Of a stretch of 64,000 bases of DNA, positions 48,001-56,960 are shown in pieces (position 1 is the first letter of the stretch; each line of letters starts with the position of its first letter). The DNA lies in contig CM060848.1 in assembly GCA_030737835.1 (NCBI GenBank), positions 7,772,063 through 7,836,062 on the forward strand. Reading direction: 5' to 3'. The stretch is from Acorus gramineus (Eukaryota > Streptophyta > Magnoliopsida > Acorales > Acoraceae). Both the position numbers and the translations under genes were made by a program. The notes beneath the pieces are model-generated. The model was not told the origin of the DNA. It saw only the letters and a program-made list of their open reading frames with translations, and did not search any database.

Positions 48001-50846
48001 ATATTAAAGGAACTTCCAATTTAAAGAGTCACATGCCTTTTCAAAATTCAGCCTTAAATATAAAGATCTTCTGCTTCCTTTTCAGAGCATCGGAGATGAT
48101 TTCATGAGATACTGTGTGTCCAACTATAAGTCTTCTACCACTAACAAATGTAATATGACAAGGGTTAATGAGTGTATCACATGCACCCTTTATTCTGTTA
48201 GCAAGTATGTTTGCAATGATTTTATGGATTCCATTGACCAAACTGAACGGCTTGTAGTCAATCAGAATTTCTGTCCCAGAACATTTGGGAATAAGAGCAA
48301 TATGAGTTGCAATTAATACAATGGAGCCCCTTTCTGCATTCACATAACTCCCCCAGCATTTCCATGATATCTTGCCTTATCACCCCCCCCCCCCCAAAAA
48401 AAAAAAAAAAAAAACACACGAAAGAACCTTAGAAGAAAGACGACCCTTGTCTCCCTTCAGCTTGAAGATCGCTTCCCAAACTACTTCTAGAAAAAGGGGC
48501 TCCATCATCATTTTAGGCAGATCATCATCATTCCACCTTGGAAACCTATTGAAACAGGATCTGAAGTAGTTTTCAATGCTCTGATTGAGATACTATCTTC
48601 AATTCACTCATCAGCTTCAGAATGAAAATAATATTTCTTCTCTAATTGCCATTTTATGGGAAAAAATTGTATTTCCATTCCCTTCTTTTACCTAGGGTCT
48701 CCGAAATTCTAACTACACTCCACTTCCTCCTGCCTCATGATACTCATAATCTCTTTATTTGCCTTTCCATGGATGATATATGACTTAGTTGTGGTGTTTT
48801 GTTTCCACATCTCAACTACAATGCACAACAAACACAGACCTTTCTGTAGATGACAGGTACATTGCGGATTGGGTATACTAAGATGGTCAGTAGCCATATA
48901 TAGAAAATGGGAGCCAAGGAACAGGGAGCATAATAACAAAGTAATCCGAACTTTCCCAAATGTTCGAAAAGGTACTCTGATTGGCTACCTCCCATACTTA
49001 TCAACTGTACGTACTTTTCATTAAATTATGTGTTTCATACATTCAAAATCTATGTATTTATTTAGTTTGGATGTTCTATCACGTATTTCATGATTTAACA
49101 TGCTATGAATTATCAGTTCCACTCACACCCAACAAAGAATTTTTTGCATGTATTTTTCATTGTAATAATGGAATACATATCAATAATAGTTTAATTAACC
49201 CTGTACTTTTACTGAACTTATCCCGTATGATTTACGAATGTACACATACCGTACTACATGGAAAACTTGCCAAGTATGTCATACACGAACTTTGTGACTA
49301 TGACAAGGAGGTTTGCGGAAACTCATGCAGAAAAAGAGTCATACCCTCCAGAAAATATATATATTCTCTTGAGTTCTAGCTATGAGATATTGGATTTTTT
49401 GGTGTTCTGTTGGTCCTCAAAATCAATATCAAGGAGTTTTTCATTTGGAGAACGCTATTAAAATTTGGCGCCATGCTTACTTATGGGCATAACTATAAAA
49501 TTGGGGAAGAAAGTACATAAGTAGATATTATGATATATTCAAACAAATAAAGATATGGTTCTGCAGCAATTGTGTATGATACTATTATTACATGAAATTT
49601 ATCATAGAAAAAACCTGCAATAAATGAATAACAATATGTTGCATGGTATATTAATAGATTTTACCTAAGGAAGGCCAAATACTTTGTGTGCATGTTACCA
49701 CACAAATTTTCTACCGCATCCTTCAAATCTAGAAGCTCGCAACAGAGTCTCCTAATTCCCTGTAGAAAATCAAATGCATTAGAAAATTTATTTCATGTCT
49801 ACATTTAATAAAATTAGTAAATAAAAAAAACATTTTCTAACTCCATATTACAAAAATTAAAGATGCATCATCTCTTTATCATGTACACGAGAAAGCATGA
49901 CTAATTTTCTCAAATGAGGCACATGAAAAAAATAATCCCCACTTATTTAAATATGTTACATAATCAAAACAAGTATCACCATGATGTGAACTTGAGATTT
50001 TTAAGGCTATGTATTTTCTTTTTGGGCTAAATAATCCCACTTATTAGTCAATAATACACTTTGATCCAAAAGCATGACAAAATGTTAGATGATGTATAAT
50101 TTCGATAGCAGCATTGTCCCTAAGATATGGGAACTTCTTCCATTTCTAGCTTATTATATCAAAATCCAAACTTTCAGGAATTTTCAAAAATATAAAACTG
50201 GCTAGTGTTATCACTATGAACTGCTAGGAACTCCGAAAAGACTAATCCGATCATCTTCACCAGTACTTATAAACAACAATCTATATGTTGATTCTATTAC
50301 AGTCCTAACAAACCCTAAGTCCTAACCCACGACGAGATACCAACACAGAATACAAAACCCACTTCAAAATAGAAGAAAAAAGAGTCTAATCCCCAAATAA
50401 GCTAAAAAGAAAAACCAATCTTTGTTACAAATTCAACTTTAATCCATCAACCCAAATGAAAACTCATTAGAATCTCAAAACCCAACCCAGATATCAAAAT
50501 ATCATTTTTTAACTTTTTAGAGTTGTTGCATTTCCAAATCTCATCAAAAGACGCACAAAGTGATTAAAAACATAAAAACAAAATAAACCCATTAGAAAAA
50601 CAACAATTGACAAGTATCGGATATCATTTGAGATGCATATACAATAATACTTAATGGGGTTTCTCTAATTTTGAATCTTAACAGCGCATTAACATTCATT
50701 GCCCTCTAAGTGACACTCACACACACAGATAGAGAGAGAGAGAGAGAGAGAGATAGACCTTTTCAGTGTTCGATTGGTAGATTGAGTTGATGTGCGACTG
50801 TGGTGTGATCCACTCATGGGACACAAAATCATCCTCCTCTTCACTG

Positions 50847-50854
<8 letters not shown>
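32808..50854 (-). CDS. EXO84C: Exocyst complex component EXO84C
   Basis: Seven exons (CDS 2337 nt, 778 residues) join in frame across canonical GT-AG introns: 50854-50759, 49759-49665, 44276-43226, 41980-41456, 36277-36089, 33286-33150 and 33051-32808. The product matches plant EXO84C: N-terminal [30 protein letters not shown] and [20 protein letters not shown] (the EXO84/Vps51-type coiled coil, about residues 30-90), and a long C-terminal helical region with [31 protein letters not shown] and [23 protein letters not shown]84 is a subunit of the octameric exocyst that tethers secretory vesicles to the plasma membrane. The length is close to Arabidopsis EXO84C. Introns of 5388, 5178 and 2802 bases are inflated by repeats. 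The start is set by family agreement; the in-frame extension upstream is leader with a GA repeat. No lesion was seen. Confidence 0.93.
33150..33286 (-). CDS. EXO84C: EXO84C exon 6
   Basis: It starts [20 protein letters not shown] after a ccag acceptor and ends within a codon after GVDPQ before gtattt. Confidence 0.88.
33287..36088 (-). other. EXO84C: EXO84C intron 5
   Basis: It contains a long C-run at 33649-33666 and a segment at 34970-35165 and 35840-35975 with repeated atccgat/gggtc words typical of hAT-like non-autonomous elements. No transposase or other gene was seen. Canonical gt and ag ends. Confidence 0.5.
36089..36277 (-). CDS. EXO84C: EXO84C exon 5
   Basis: It codes residues 590-652, [19 protein letters not shown] to PFGLQQ, with acceptor gaagcag and donor gtacct. 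Exactly 63 codons, phase 0 at both ends. Confidence 0.9.
37174..37544 (+). mobile_element. 5'-truncated LINE 3' end with 12-bp target duplication
   Basis: The target duplication ataattatatgg occurs at 37174-37185 and 37533-37544. Between them lies the C-terminal end of a plant LINE ORF2 ([21 protein letters not shown], then [10 protein letters not shown]) and a 3' untranslated part ending caaaaaataataataa, the insertion tail. It lies in intron 4 of EXO84C, in the antisense direction. The frame is broken soon after the ORF2 remnant. Confidence 0.8.
37714..38811 (-). pseudogene. LINE ORF2 C-terminal fragment (zf-RVT region)
   Basis: In minus frames it reads [19 protein letters not shown], then [31 protein letters not shown] and the zinc-binding zf-RVT region with [36 protein letters not shown] and [12 protein letters not shown]. 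These are standard for the end of plant L1-type ORF2. Several frameshifts break it and the RT domain is missing. It lies in intron 4 of EXO84C in the sense direction. Confidence 0.8.
39024..39495 (+). repeat. 5' LTR of the TR-GAG-like element
   Basis: It begins near tgatataagacagatt and ends gctgcgtta. It contains a TATA-like tataaataggag about 140 bases before its end, also present in the other LTR. Confidence 0.7.
39498..39509 (+). other. Primer-binding site of the TR-GAG-like element
   Basis: TGGTAATAGAGC lies three bases after the 5' LTR and matches the iMet primer-binding site TGGTATCAGAGC at 10 of 12 positions. Confidence 0.65.
39563..40852 (+). pseudogene. GAG-like protein remnant, with protease-like tail
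   Basis: Three consecutive frames: first [20 protein letters not shown] and an acidic [13 protein letters not shown] segment followed by LKVDIPYFN; next [19 protein letters not shown] and [18 protein letters not shown], the Ty3/gypsy gag core; last [20 protein letters not shown], which resembles a retroviral-type aspartic protease with the active-site Gly/Ser lost. Frameshifts near 39914 and 40370 separate them. No zinc knuckle was seen. Confidence 0.7.
40768..41260 (+). repeat. 3' LTR of the TR-GAG-like element
   Basis: It begins tgtaagacagattatgcag and ends cgctgcgttg, matching the 5' LTR throughout with indels, including an extra 60 or so bases near 40850 (aaagatatcgaggaaatc) that the 5' copy lacks. 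Confidence 0.7.
41456..41980 (-). CDS. EXO84C: EXO84C exon 4
   Basis: It codes residues 415-589, [19 protein letters not shown] to LPFQ, between cag acceptor and gtgggc donor. It includes [20 protein letters not shown], a signature of the plant EXO84C clade. Confidence 0.92.
43226..44276 (-). CDS. EXO84C: EXO84C exon 3
   Basis: The largest exon (1051 bases) covers residues 64-414. It starts with [12 protein letters not shown] and ends FMYIVK before gtatgcc. It holds a conserved [16 protein letters not shown] segment and an acidic linker, then the start of the EXO84 C-terminal helical bundle ([20 protein letters not shown]). Confidence 0.92.
45300..45745 (-). pseudogene. Probable LINE RT fragment
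   Basis: Minus-strand frames around 45720-45560 read [16 protein letters not shown], then [15 protein letters not shown], with a frame change to [20 protein letters not shown]. This follows the LINE RT pattern YLGxPL...W...LSxGGRLxLIKSVLxSLPxYF. It carries a C-run at 45367-45384. In intron 2 of EXO84C, sense direction, heavily decayed. Confidence 0.4.
45901..45996. repeat. Exact tandem duplication, 48-bp unit
   Basis: Two identical copies (45901-45948, 45949-45996) beginning agtgcggggacacataaaca. They lie just before the LINE remnant at 46000. Confidence 0.95.
46000..46990 (-). pseudogene. LINE ORF2 C-terminal fragment, copy 1 in intron 2
   Basis: The minus strand reads [19 protein letters not shown] near the start and, toward the 3' end, [20 protein letters not shown] and [19 protein letters not shown], the zf-RVT zinc region of L1-type elements. 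The first Cys of the expected C-x2-C pair is Met-Cys here. The terminal 250 bases (46000-46260) resemble 47100-47330 of the neighbouring copy, so both derive from one family. Confidence 0.7.
47100..48640 (-). pseudogene. LINE ORF2 fragment with RT, copy 2 in intron 2
   Basis: Minus-strand pieces in order: [11 protein letters not shown] (48500); [20 protein letters not shown] and [11 protein letters not shown] (RT fingers/palm, 48290-48170); WMCFKEY-like and [17 protein letters not shown] (47900-47820); [20 protein letters not shown] and WLW (47700-47643); and a zf-RVT remnant [16 protein letters not shown] (47500). The YxDD catalytic box is not seen because of a deletion between the third and fourth pieces. 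It is sense to EXO84C in intron 2. Confidence 0.7.
49665..49759 (-). CDS. EXO84C: EXO84C exon 2
   Basis: Acceptor tctacag, then [20 protein letters not shown] to KYLAFL and the first two bases of an Arg codon before gtaa. The 95 bases are too short to stand out as an open frame but join exons 1 and 3 exactly. Confidence 0.9.
50727..50756. repeat. (AG)n microsatellite at EXO84C intron 1 donor
   Basis: About 13 AG units lie two bases inside the intron, so the donor gtctat is followed by (CT)n on the coding strand. Confidence 0.85.
50759..50854 (-). CDS. EXO84C: EXO84C exon 1
   Basis: It codes residues 1-32, [10 protein letters not shown] to QSNTEK, ending AAG before gtctat. The donor deviates from gtaagt and is followed at once by a (CT)n run. 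The start codon directly follows a GAGAGA leader. Confidence 0.9.

Positions 50855-50879
<25 letters not shown>
50855..50879 (-). promoter_or_regulatory. EXO84C: GAGA repeat in EXO84C leader
   Basis: (GA)12 on the coding strand touches the ATG of EXO84C. GAGA tracts in plant leaders are common binding sites for BPC-type proteins; a role here is inference. The upstream region to about 51115 is open in frame but not protein-like beyond the leader. Confidence 0.45.
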
Positions 50880-51540
50880 GTTCCACAGAAGCAGCGCAAT
50901 AGGAGTGAAAGGGGAACTGGTGGGTCTTCGGATGATATCACCTCCCGGTGAGAATTACTTGAAATAAATTTTGAAGTGAAAATAAATGGGCAGATCAGAT
51001 TCTCTGAAATGGTTGGAACAACAAAAGCGCAGCATAAGGCGGAGGATTCGGACAAGTTTCCTTTGGGGGGAGCTTCATTTTCCTTGCTTTCTTTCGGGCT
51101 TGGGGTCTGCGTCAACTGTTGTCTCCTCGTGACCGTTGCTTTTTTGGGGTCCGTCTAATAAAAGACCACACGAATTGGACGGCCGATGGCATGAATGGTG
51201 AGGATCTCGTGTTATCGTGGTTGTAGAGGAAGACGTCTGATTGAGCTGGAAATTTAAAATAAGCAAAAAAATCGATACAACTCCATGAAAGTTAACTAAG
51301 GGCGGTGTTTAGGTGGATGCGTTTTCAGCACTTATTAAGATGAATCCGAAAAATAAGTACTTTTTTTTTTCAATCTGGACGTTTGGTTGGCTCCCAGATT
51401 CAGAGATTAAAAAACCCCTTTAAGTAAAAAAACCGAGTAATTTTTAAGTGGGCGCAAAGTCACTTTATATTACGCAAGATGCAGGAAATGAACGCGAAAT
51501 GTCAAGATTGCCCTCATGCAATACAAATAATACCCAGCAC

Positions 51541-51871
51541 TATATAAACCGACTTTTAACTCTCTCTCTCTCTCTCCTGCGAAACAAATGCAGCGCCTGT
51601 GAAACCCTAGCCACCCCGATCACCATCTCGCTTGTTTGCCGGCCCCTCCTCATCGCATCTTCGGGTAAGATCGAACATTTTCCCTCCTTTTGCTTGCATT
51701 TCCGCCTCCCCCACCACCTCTGTGTGTGCATGATGACTCTGTGTTTGCCTCTCCTCGTGATAGATCTGAAGTGAGGTTCAACTGTCGCCACCACCATCGG
51801 CCGATTTCAAGCCTGTATCACCTCCACCACCACCCTTCGTCGTAGTCACAGCCTTGGAATGATCAATACCG
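51541..51871 (+). promoter_or_regulatory. Promoter and first-exon-like segment
   Basis: A TATA box (tatataaacc, 51541) is followed by a (TC)n tract and a leader with aaaccctagcc, then ATG ATC AAT ACC at 51859 and a strong donor, ggtgagtt, at 51871-51872. This looks like the first exon of a plus-strand gene whose later exon may be the GRF-like remnant 2.3 kb downstream; no tested splice joins them in an open frame. Confidence 0.35.
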
Positions 51872-54205
51872 GTGAGTTATTTCAAAACTTTTCCATAGAA
51901 TACCTAGTTTTTATGTTTTTTCTCTTTTATGGGGTTCCTTTTGGGTATGAATCAAAGCAGTTGATTGGGATATTGGGGATGTGCAATATACTCAGATCTG
52001 GTACTTCTGTGTTTTTTTTTTTGTTAGATTATACGCCCTTGGTATTTTTAAATGGATTAAAAGCCAAATTACTCCTGATTACATTGAAATAAAGAAGTTT
52101 ATTTTGAAGGTATTTTACTGTAAAGGGAAGAAAATGATCTTAGGCCAATATGGATTAACACCATGTAATCTCACGCCAATATTCATGTGTTCTCAATGGG
52201 ATAGTCACAAGAAGGCTTCATGGTTTTGAAATTAATTCATACCCATGTATGAATTGTTATATCATGGTATTATATCTGACAGGTTATATAATCTAGGGAT
52301 ATTCTACAATTAAACCTCTGGCGAAACCAAATTCCTTTAGGTGAAATACATAAAATAGCACAACTTTAGGCAATTCAAGAAAATGTAATTTAATTACAAA
52401 AGAAAAAAAATTAACATGTTTCATCAGTAAAATAACATATATAATGTGTCATTGTAGAGCTTCATACAGGCTTTACCCAAGTATAGTACAGTCTAGTCCT
52501 GCCACCCAAATAAACATGAGTATAAAGTGAGATAGGACATTACAGTTCATACAGACTGGTGATATCTCATAAAATATAAAATATCCCTCTTATCATATGA
52601 ATCTTTACTTACATTATGAGGGGCAAGATAAAACATGATAGATAAGACTCTAATCTTTTTTATGTGTCATTGTAGAGCAGTATAAAATGCTCCTACTGAC
52701 CCGGGTGACAGGGCTTTGACCCAAACACATCTCAAGGGTGGCTGGCCAAACCACCTCTACATAATTGTCATGTGCTTATGTATATGGGTTGATCTCGGTG
52801 TTTCTTCCACTGATAACAATGAATAAAAAAGAAATCTCGGTGTTCCATGCCATCCTATGAAGGACTATATCATGATCTTAACATTATTATGACATTCATG
52901 ACCTGATTTTCAATTATTTCATTCTTATCAAACCCTATCCCGATTAAAAAAACAAACCAATTCATAACATATAGATTCTAAGACCCAAGTTCAGCTCCAT
53001 TTTCAACTGTAACATCTCAAAACATCACCAACCATTTTGAATCCTAAGACCCAAGTTCAGCTCCATTTTCAACTGATATTAGGCACTAAAGAATGACCAT
53101 TGTGTTTTAAGTACCCTGTACATCACACATGCTTCGTAACATATAGATTCAACATCAACTGAAGGGGATTTGTTTTTTTAAAATAGGTAGATGAGCTGGT
53201 GAATGGGGCCAATATGTGATTGAGTATCAGAGGAATATAAGATCCAATTATTATTATTTTTTATGTAGTTGGTCCACATGTGTTTAAAAAAATCAAGTCT
53301 GATGAACCTTGGTTCCTGGAAGGTGGAAGTCTTGGGCAGATCATATCACAATATGCTTGCCATGACTCCTTTGAGTCTCTCTTATATAATCCTAAGTTCC
53401 CCTTGTAAAATAGGATATTCTAATTATAATTTTATCTCTGTTTCATTTAAACCCCACACTTATTAGCCAAGGGCTTGTTAATTTTTTATACCATGTATTT
53501 TTTTTTTAGAGAGGAGGATATGAGAGTTTTGTTGAAAGTTTGGATTATATTGATTGTAAAACTATGTGATATTCAAAAACTTGTAAGAGGTTAGATGCTT
53601 CAAATTTACCACTCCACCCTTCCCATTTTGAAAATAATTTGAAATTTAATTACCACATGAATATCATCCATCACATATACTAATAAAAAGACCAGCCTTC
53701 AAGTCATATTCTATAGAAGCAGTTAATGTCTCAATCAATCACAAGCTTAATATTTGACTAGTCATGTGTATTGTTTCTTGTCCATTTACTCCATTACTAA
53801 AGTGACTCATGTCATTACATAGATAAACAACTCTAAGTCAGACTTCATAACTTTCTTTCTCAATTTTTGGCATTATATTATGAAGTATTATTGCATGATA
53901 TTGTCTATTTCATATAATAAATGGTACTGTGGGTAACAGCTTTGTTTTCATCATTTCCACAATCTCTTTCACATAATAAATTAAACTGTGGGTGAGTGCT
54001 ATCTGGAACACCATTATTACATTGACAAGGATGTTAGTGAAATCTATGAGGGTTTGATCTATGTGGTGCACATAGATAGGTTGATGTCCATATATGGGTT
54101 TGGTTTCAGAGTGATCTTTAATAAGATAGGATTTATGTGGTGCACTAAAGTTGTAGAAGTTTGATATTGGATTGAAACTCATACTATTTTTTTTTTTTTT
54201 GAAGG
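51872..54205. other. AT-rich stretch with no gene recognised
   Basis: It contains a 35-base direct repeat (aagacccaagttcagctcca with ttttcaactg) at about 52980-53015 and 53045-53080 and several short homopolymers. No coding frame with protein-like composition was seen. It may be the intron of the disrupted gene. Confidence 0.35.
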
Positions 54206-54570
54206 TAGAATATGGATTGGAGGTGTGGTAGGGCTTCATGGATGGACAGACAGATAAGAACTATGGGCGGTGGTTCTTTAGGTGCCCTGCGAGATTGGTA
54301 CGTGTTCTAATAAGTGCACTGGTCTTCACATATATATATATGTATTTTTTTTTGTGTTTCCATATTGATTTGTATATTTGGTTGGATATAGGACCACTGT
54401 GCCTCTTTCATATGGGCAGACACATGCCCATGATGGGAGAGTTTCAAGATAACCAACCGCAAATCCTTAGGAAGGTGGAGAAGGACAATGCAGGACCACG
54501 GTTAACGGGTTTAATAATTTTCGGATGTTGTGCTATTACTTGTCTATGTGGACTTTTTATGTTAAAATGA
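54206..54570 (+). pseudogene. GRF-type zinc-finger protein remnant with membrane tail
   Basis: One frame reads CGRASWMD, the next KNYGRWFFRCPARL, then after a possible intron (54304-54391; gtacgt...atag) DHCASFIWADTC. Together they follow the zf-GRF pattern C-G...SWTDxNPGRRFxxCP...CxFFxWxD. A stop follows DTCP; the original frame resumes as PQILRKVEKDNAGPRL and a hydrophobic tail LTGLIIFGCCAITCLCGLFM, the tail of small plant GRF-membrane proteins. At least two frame changes and one missing Cys make it a pseudogene. GRF fingers bind single-stranded nucleic acid in known proteins. Confidence 0.5.
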
Positions 54571-55151
54571 AACATTTCTATGATTTCAGTTTTGTAGAAT
54601 TTATGTAACTGTCAAACTCTTACAAAAAGGGCCATAAGATTTTTTGCTGTCCTCTTTTTGAATTTTAATGATGGCATTTGGATGTGTTTGTAGTTCAATT
54701 GAGGAGTCTTTGTAATTCTATGAGATATGTCGAAATATATAAATATATAAGAGTTTTCAACGGATTAAACAAACAATCTATTGTTTTTCAACATGTGGGT
54801 ATCCAGGCGCTATATTGTTTTGGCTCTTCAAAGGGTAGTAGTGGTTGATGTATTTTTAACATGTTAAAAAAGAATAATCTTTAATATCTCAAAAAAAAGC
54901 TGTTTTTTTTTCTATTTCAACCAAACATCAAAATAACATTCAGCACTTATAAAATGGATCAAAATACCCTTCTAATAAGTACATATGTCAACCGGTTAAC
55001 CAAACAAACTTATCTAAAATACTGCTTAATATTTTTTTGCTGAACCAAACATTTTTTTTCTTGAACTCTTAAAGATTATCATCCTTTCTCTTTCTGCACT
55101 TATTTATCAGCATTTAAAATTTGCTTTCCGTCGCTGCCAAACAGCACCTAA

Positions 55152-55384
55152 GGGTCGTTTGAAAATGCTTAATAAAATAATTTTATTTTTTAATAAAATT
55201 AAAAACACAAATATGTTCCCAAACATATTTAAAAAAATTGATTTAATTAAAAAGTTATTTGTAATGTTTAGTATAAAAGAGTTATTTTTTAAAAAACACA
55301 GAAAATACGTTTTACAGGAATCAAAGTCTATTTATATCAGTTTATTTAAAATCTTATTTTTCAAATATATTTCCAAACGCTACC
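55152..55384. mobile_element. Tourist-like MITE, 233 bp
   Basis: TAA (55149-55151 and 55385-55387) flanks a short AT-rich element with ends gggtcgtttgaaaat and atttccaaacgctacc, imperfect terminal inverted repeats. Size, TAA target and TIR form fit PIF/Harbinger-derived MITEs. The open frame inside is a by-product of A/T-rich sequence. Confidence 0.5.
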
Positions 55385-55419
55385 TAAATCAATTTTAGAA
55401 CATTTCCAATTCAAGCTTC

Positions 55420-55640
55420 CAACTAGGTCTGTCAACGGTTCGGGTCTAAACCCGGACCCGATGTCTAACTGGACTCGATTACACGTGTAATATATCCAAT
55501 CCGATTTGAACCCGACCTGGTGGACCTGAACATTCAAACGGGTCAGGTCCAGACCTAGGCCTGACCCGACCTGGACCCGATTACACGTGTAATATATCCG
55601 ACATGATTTGGACCCGCCCCAACCCGTTGGACCCGAGACA
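55420..55640. mobile_element. hAT-like non-autonomous repeat fragment
   Basis: Dense ggtctgtcaacggttcgggt, gacccg and gggtc words in both orientations, plus a duplicated block with the palindrome ttacacgtgtaa (55481 and 55576). This composition is typical of short hAT-derived repeats of plants. Exact ends were not found. Confidence 0.35.
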
Positions 55641-56634
55641 CGAGATCCATAATTTTATTTTTATTTATCAAGTTTTAAATATAACAGTATAAATCTTAAC
55701 TTATTTTTTTATCCACAAATCCATGATAACAAATCCCATAAGTCATAAGTTTATAACCAATAACCAAACCCACAATCACATGTCTTTCACCCAAAAAAAA
55801 AAAAAAAGTGTCAAACCCACAAGTTTAAAACAAACCCGGCCCACGAAGTGAATATGAAAATCTGATGCCCTAACTAAGCCCTAAATGAAAATGTGAATGT
55901 GCCCTATTTTTTTCTTTTTCTGACTCTGCCATCTCTGTCTCTCTCACTCTCTGCGAGCCGCGGCAGCCGCCCCCACTCGGCCACTCTCTCCGTCTCTTCT
56001 CCATTCTCCGCCTTCATCTCTTCTCCGCTCGGACCACGCGAGCGACACCGCAGACACCGCCGTCTGCGTTTATTATATAAAAATCAATGCCTATGCTACG
56101 ACATACAATACATGTAGTGCAGAAAGATCTTACTCTTTTATGCAGTTTAAGCTTAAACTCTGGAAGGGTTTTTGTGTGTCATGGATTTCATACATGACAT
56201 TGACTATGGAATACAGGGTGCTTTACATTAGGAATGAGATTAACGCGTAATGCCATTTAGAAGTTTTCCTAATAAATTAAAGAATGAGAAGGAATCTACA
56301 CCACTATGTCAATGTTGCATCCCAATTTAATTAGGATGTTTTTAAATAACATGGTTCAACTTTGTTTCAATATTGGAGTATGAGACGAGGAATTCTGAGC
56401 TCGAGTGAGATTAATTCGCTGAAGTTGGTGTTCCTGCGCGCAGAAGTGACCTCAATGTTTCTGAGCTAATTGAGCCATTATAAGGTTTGCATAAGATAGA
56501 TGAATTTAATTTTTTTGTCAATTTCATTCAAAGTCCCTTGCTCCTGTATGACTAAATACTATATTTTTTCTAATTTATGAACTTTCTTGATTATAATATG
56601 TAGTTTGAGATTAGTAGATTGTGTTGGGCTTGAC
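55641..56634. other. Intergenic stretch; one leader-like GC patch
   Basis: A GC-rich, pyrimidine-rich patch at 55915-56080 (tctctctcactctctgcgag, cgccgtctgcg) resembles a gene leader or first exon, but its only open frame is a Ser/Leu-rich reading of simple sequence. The rest is AT-rich with nothing recognisable. Confidence 0.35.
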
Positions 56635-56707
56635 ACATCCTGTGAAATGGGCCTAATTATCTGACATGCCCTGCGTGTGTCCTGTGAGATGGGCCTAATT
56701 ATCTGCC
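56635..56707. repeat. Imperfect duplication
   Basis: cctgtgaaatgggcctaatt followed by atctg occurs at 56639 and, with one change, at 56682. Confidence 0.8.
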
Positions 56708-56779
56708 CAGGGCACGGTTAACACGTGGCCCACCTGTCCTGGTTACCTGATTGCCCATAACACGATCCACATAAACAAT

Positions 56780-56960
56780 TAAACAAACCAAAGGACACCT
56801 GGACGAACCAGCAAACCCTAGCTTCTCATCTCTTGCTCTCCCTCTCGATCTCTCATTCCCTCTCTCCCGAGCTCTCCAATCTTCTCTCTGGATCGGTTTG
56901 TCACCCCCCCCCCCCCCCCCTGGATCAATTTTATTTTCTTTGTTATTCTTCAATGGTTTC
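56780..56960 (+). promoter_or_regulatory. Possible 5' leader of the transporter gene
   Basis: aaaccctagcttctcatctc followed by a pyrimidine-rich stretch and a C-run at 56905-56921 looks like a plant 5' untranslated exon. It is the nearest such segment upstream of the coding exon at 58354, which begins after a splice-acceptor-like sequence, so a leader intron of about 1.3 kb is likely. Inference only. Confidence 0.3.

Larger units (their letters stand above)
51297..55151. mobile_element. Candidate TIR transposon with TAA duplication
   Basis: TAA at 51297-51299 precedes gggcggtgtttagg; the right border reads ccaaacagcacc followed by TAA at 55149-55151. The two ends are imperfect inverted repeats and both arms contain aataagt-c words. 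TAA duplications and a GGxxxTGTTTxG end are typical of PIF/Harbinger-type elements. No transposase was seen inside; instead there is a promoter-like first exon and a GRF-like remnant, as in gene-carrying non-autonomous elements. TIR similarity is weak, so the call is tentative. Confidence 0.3.
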
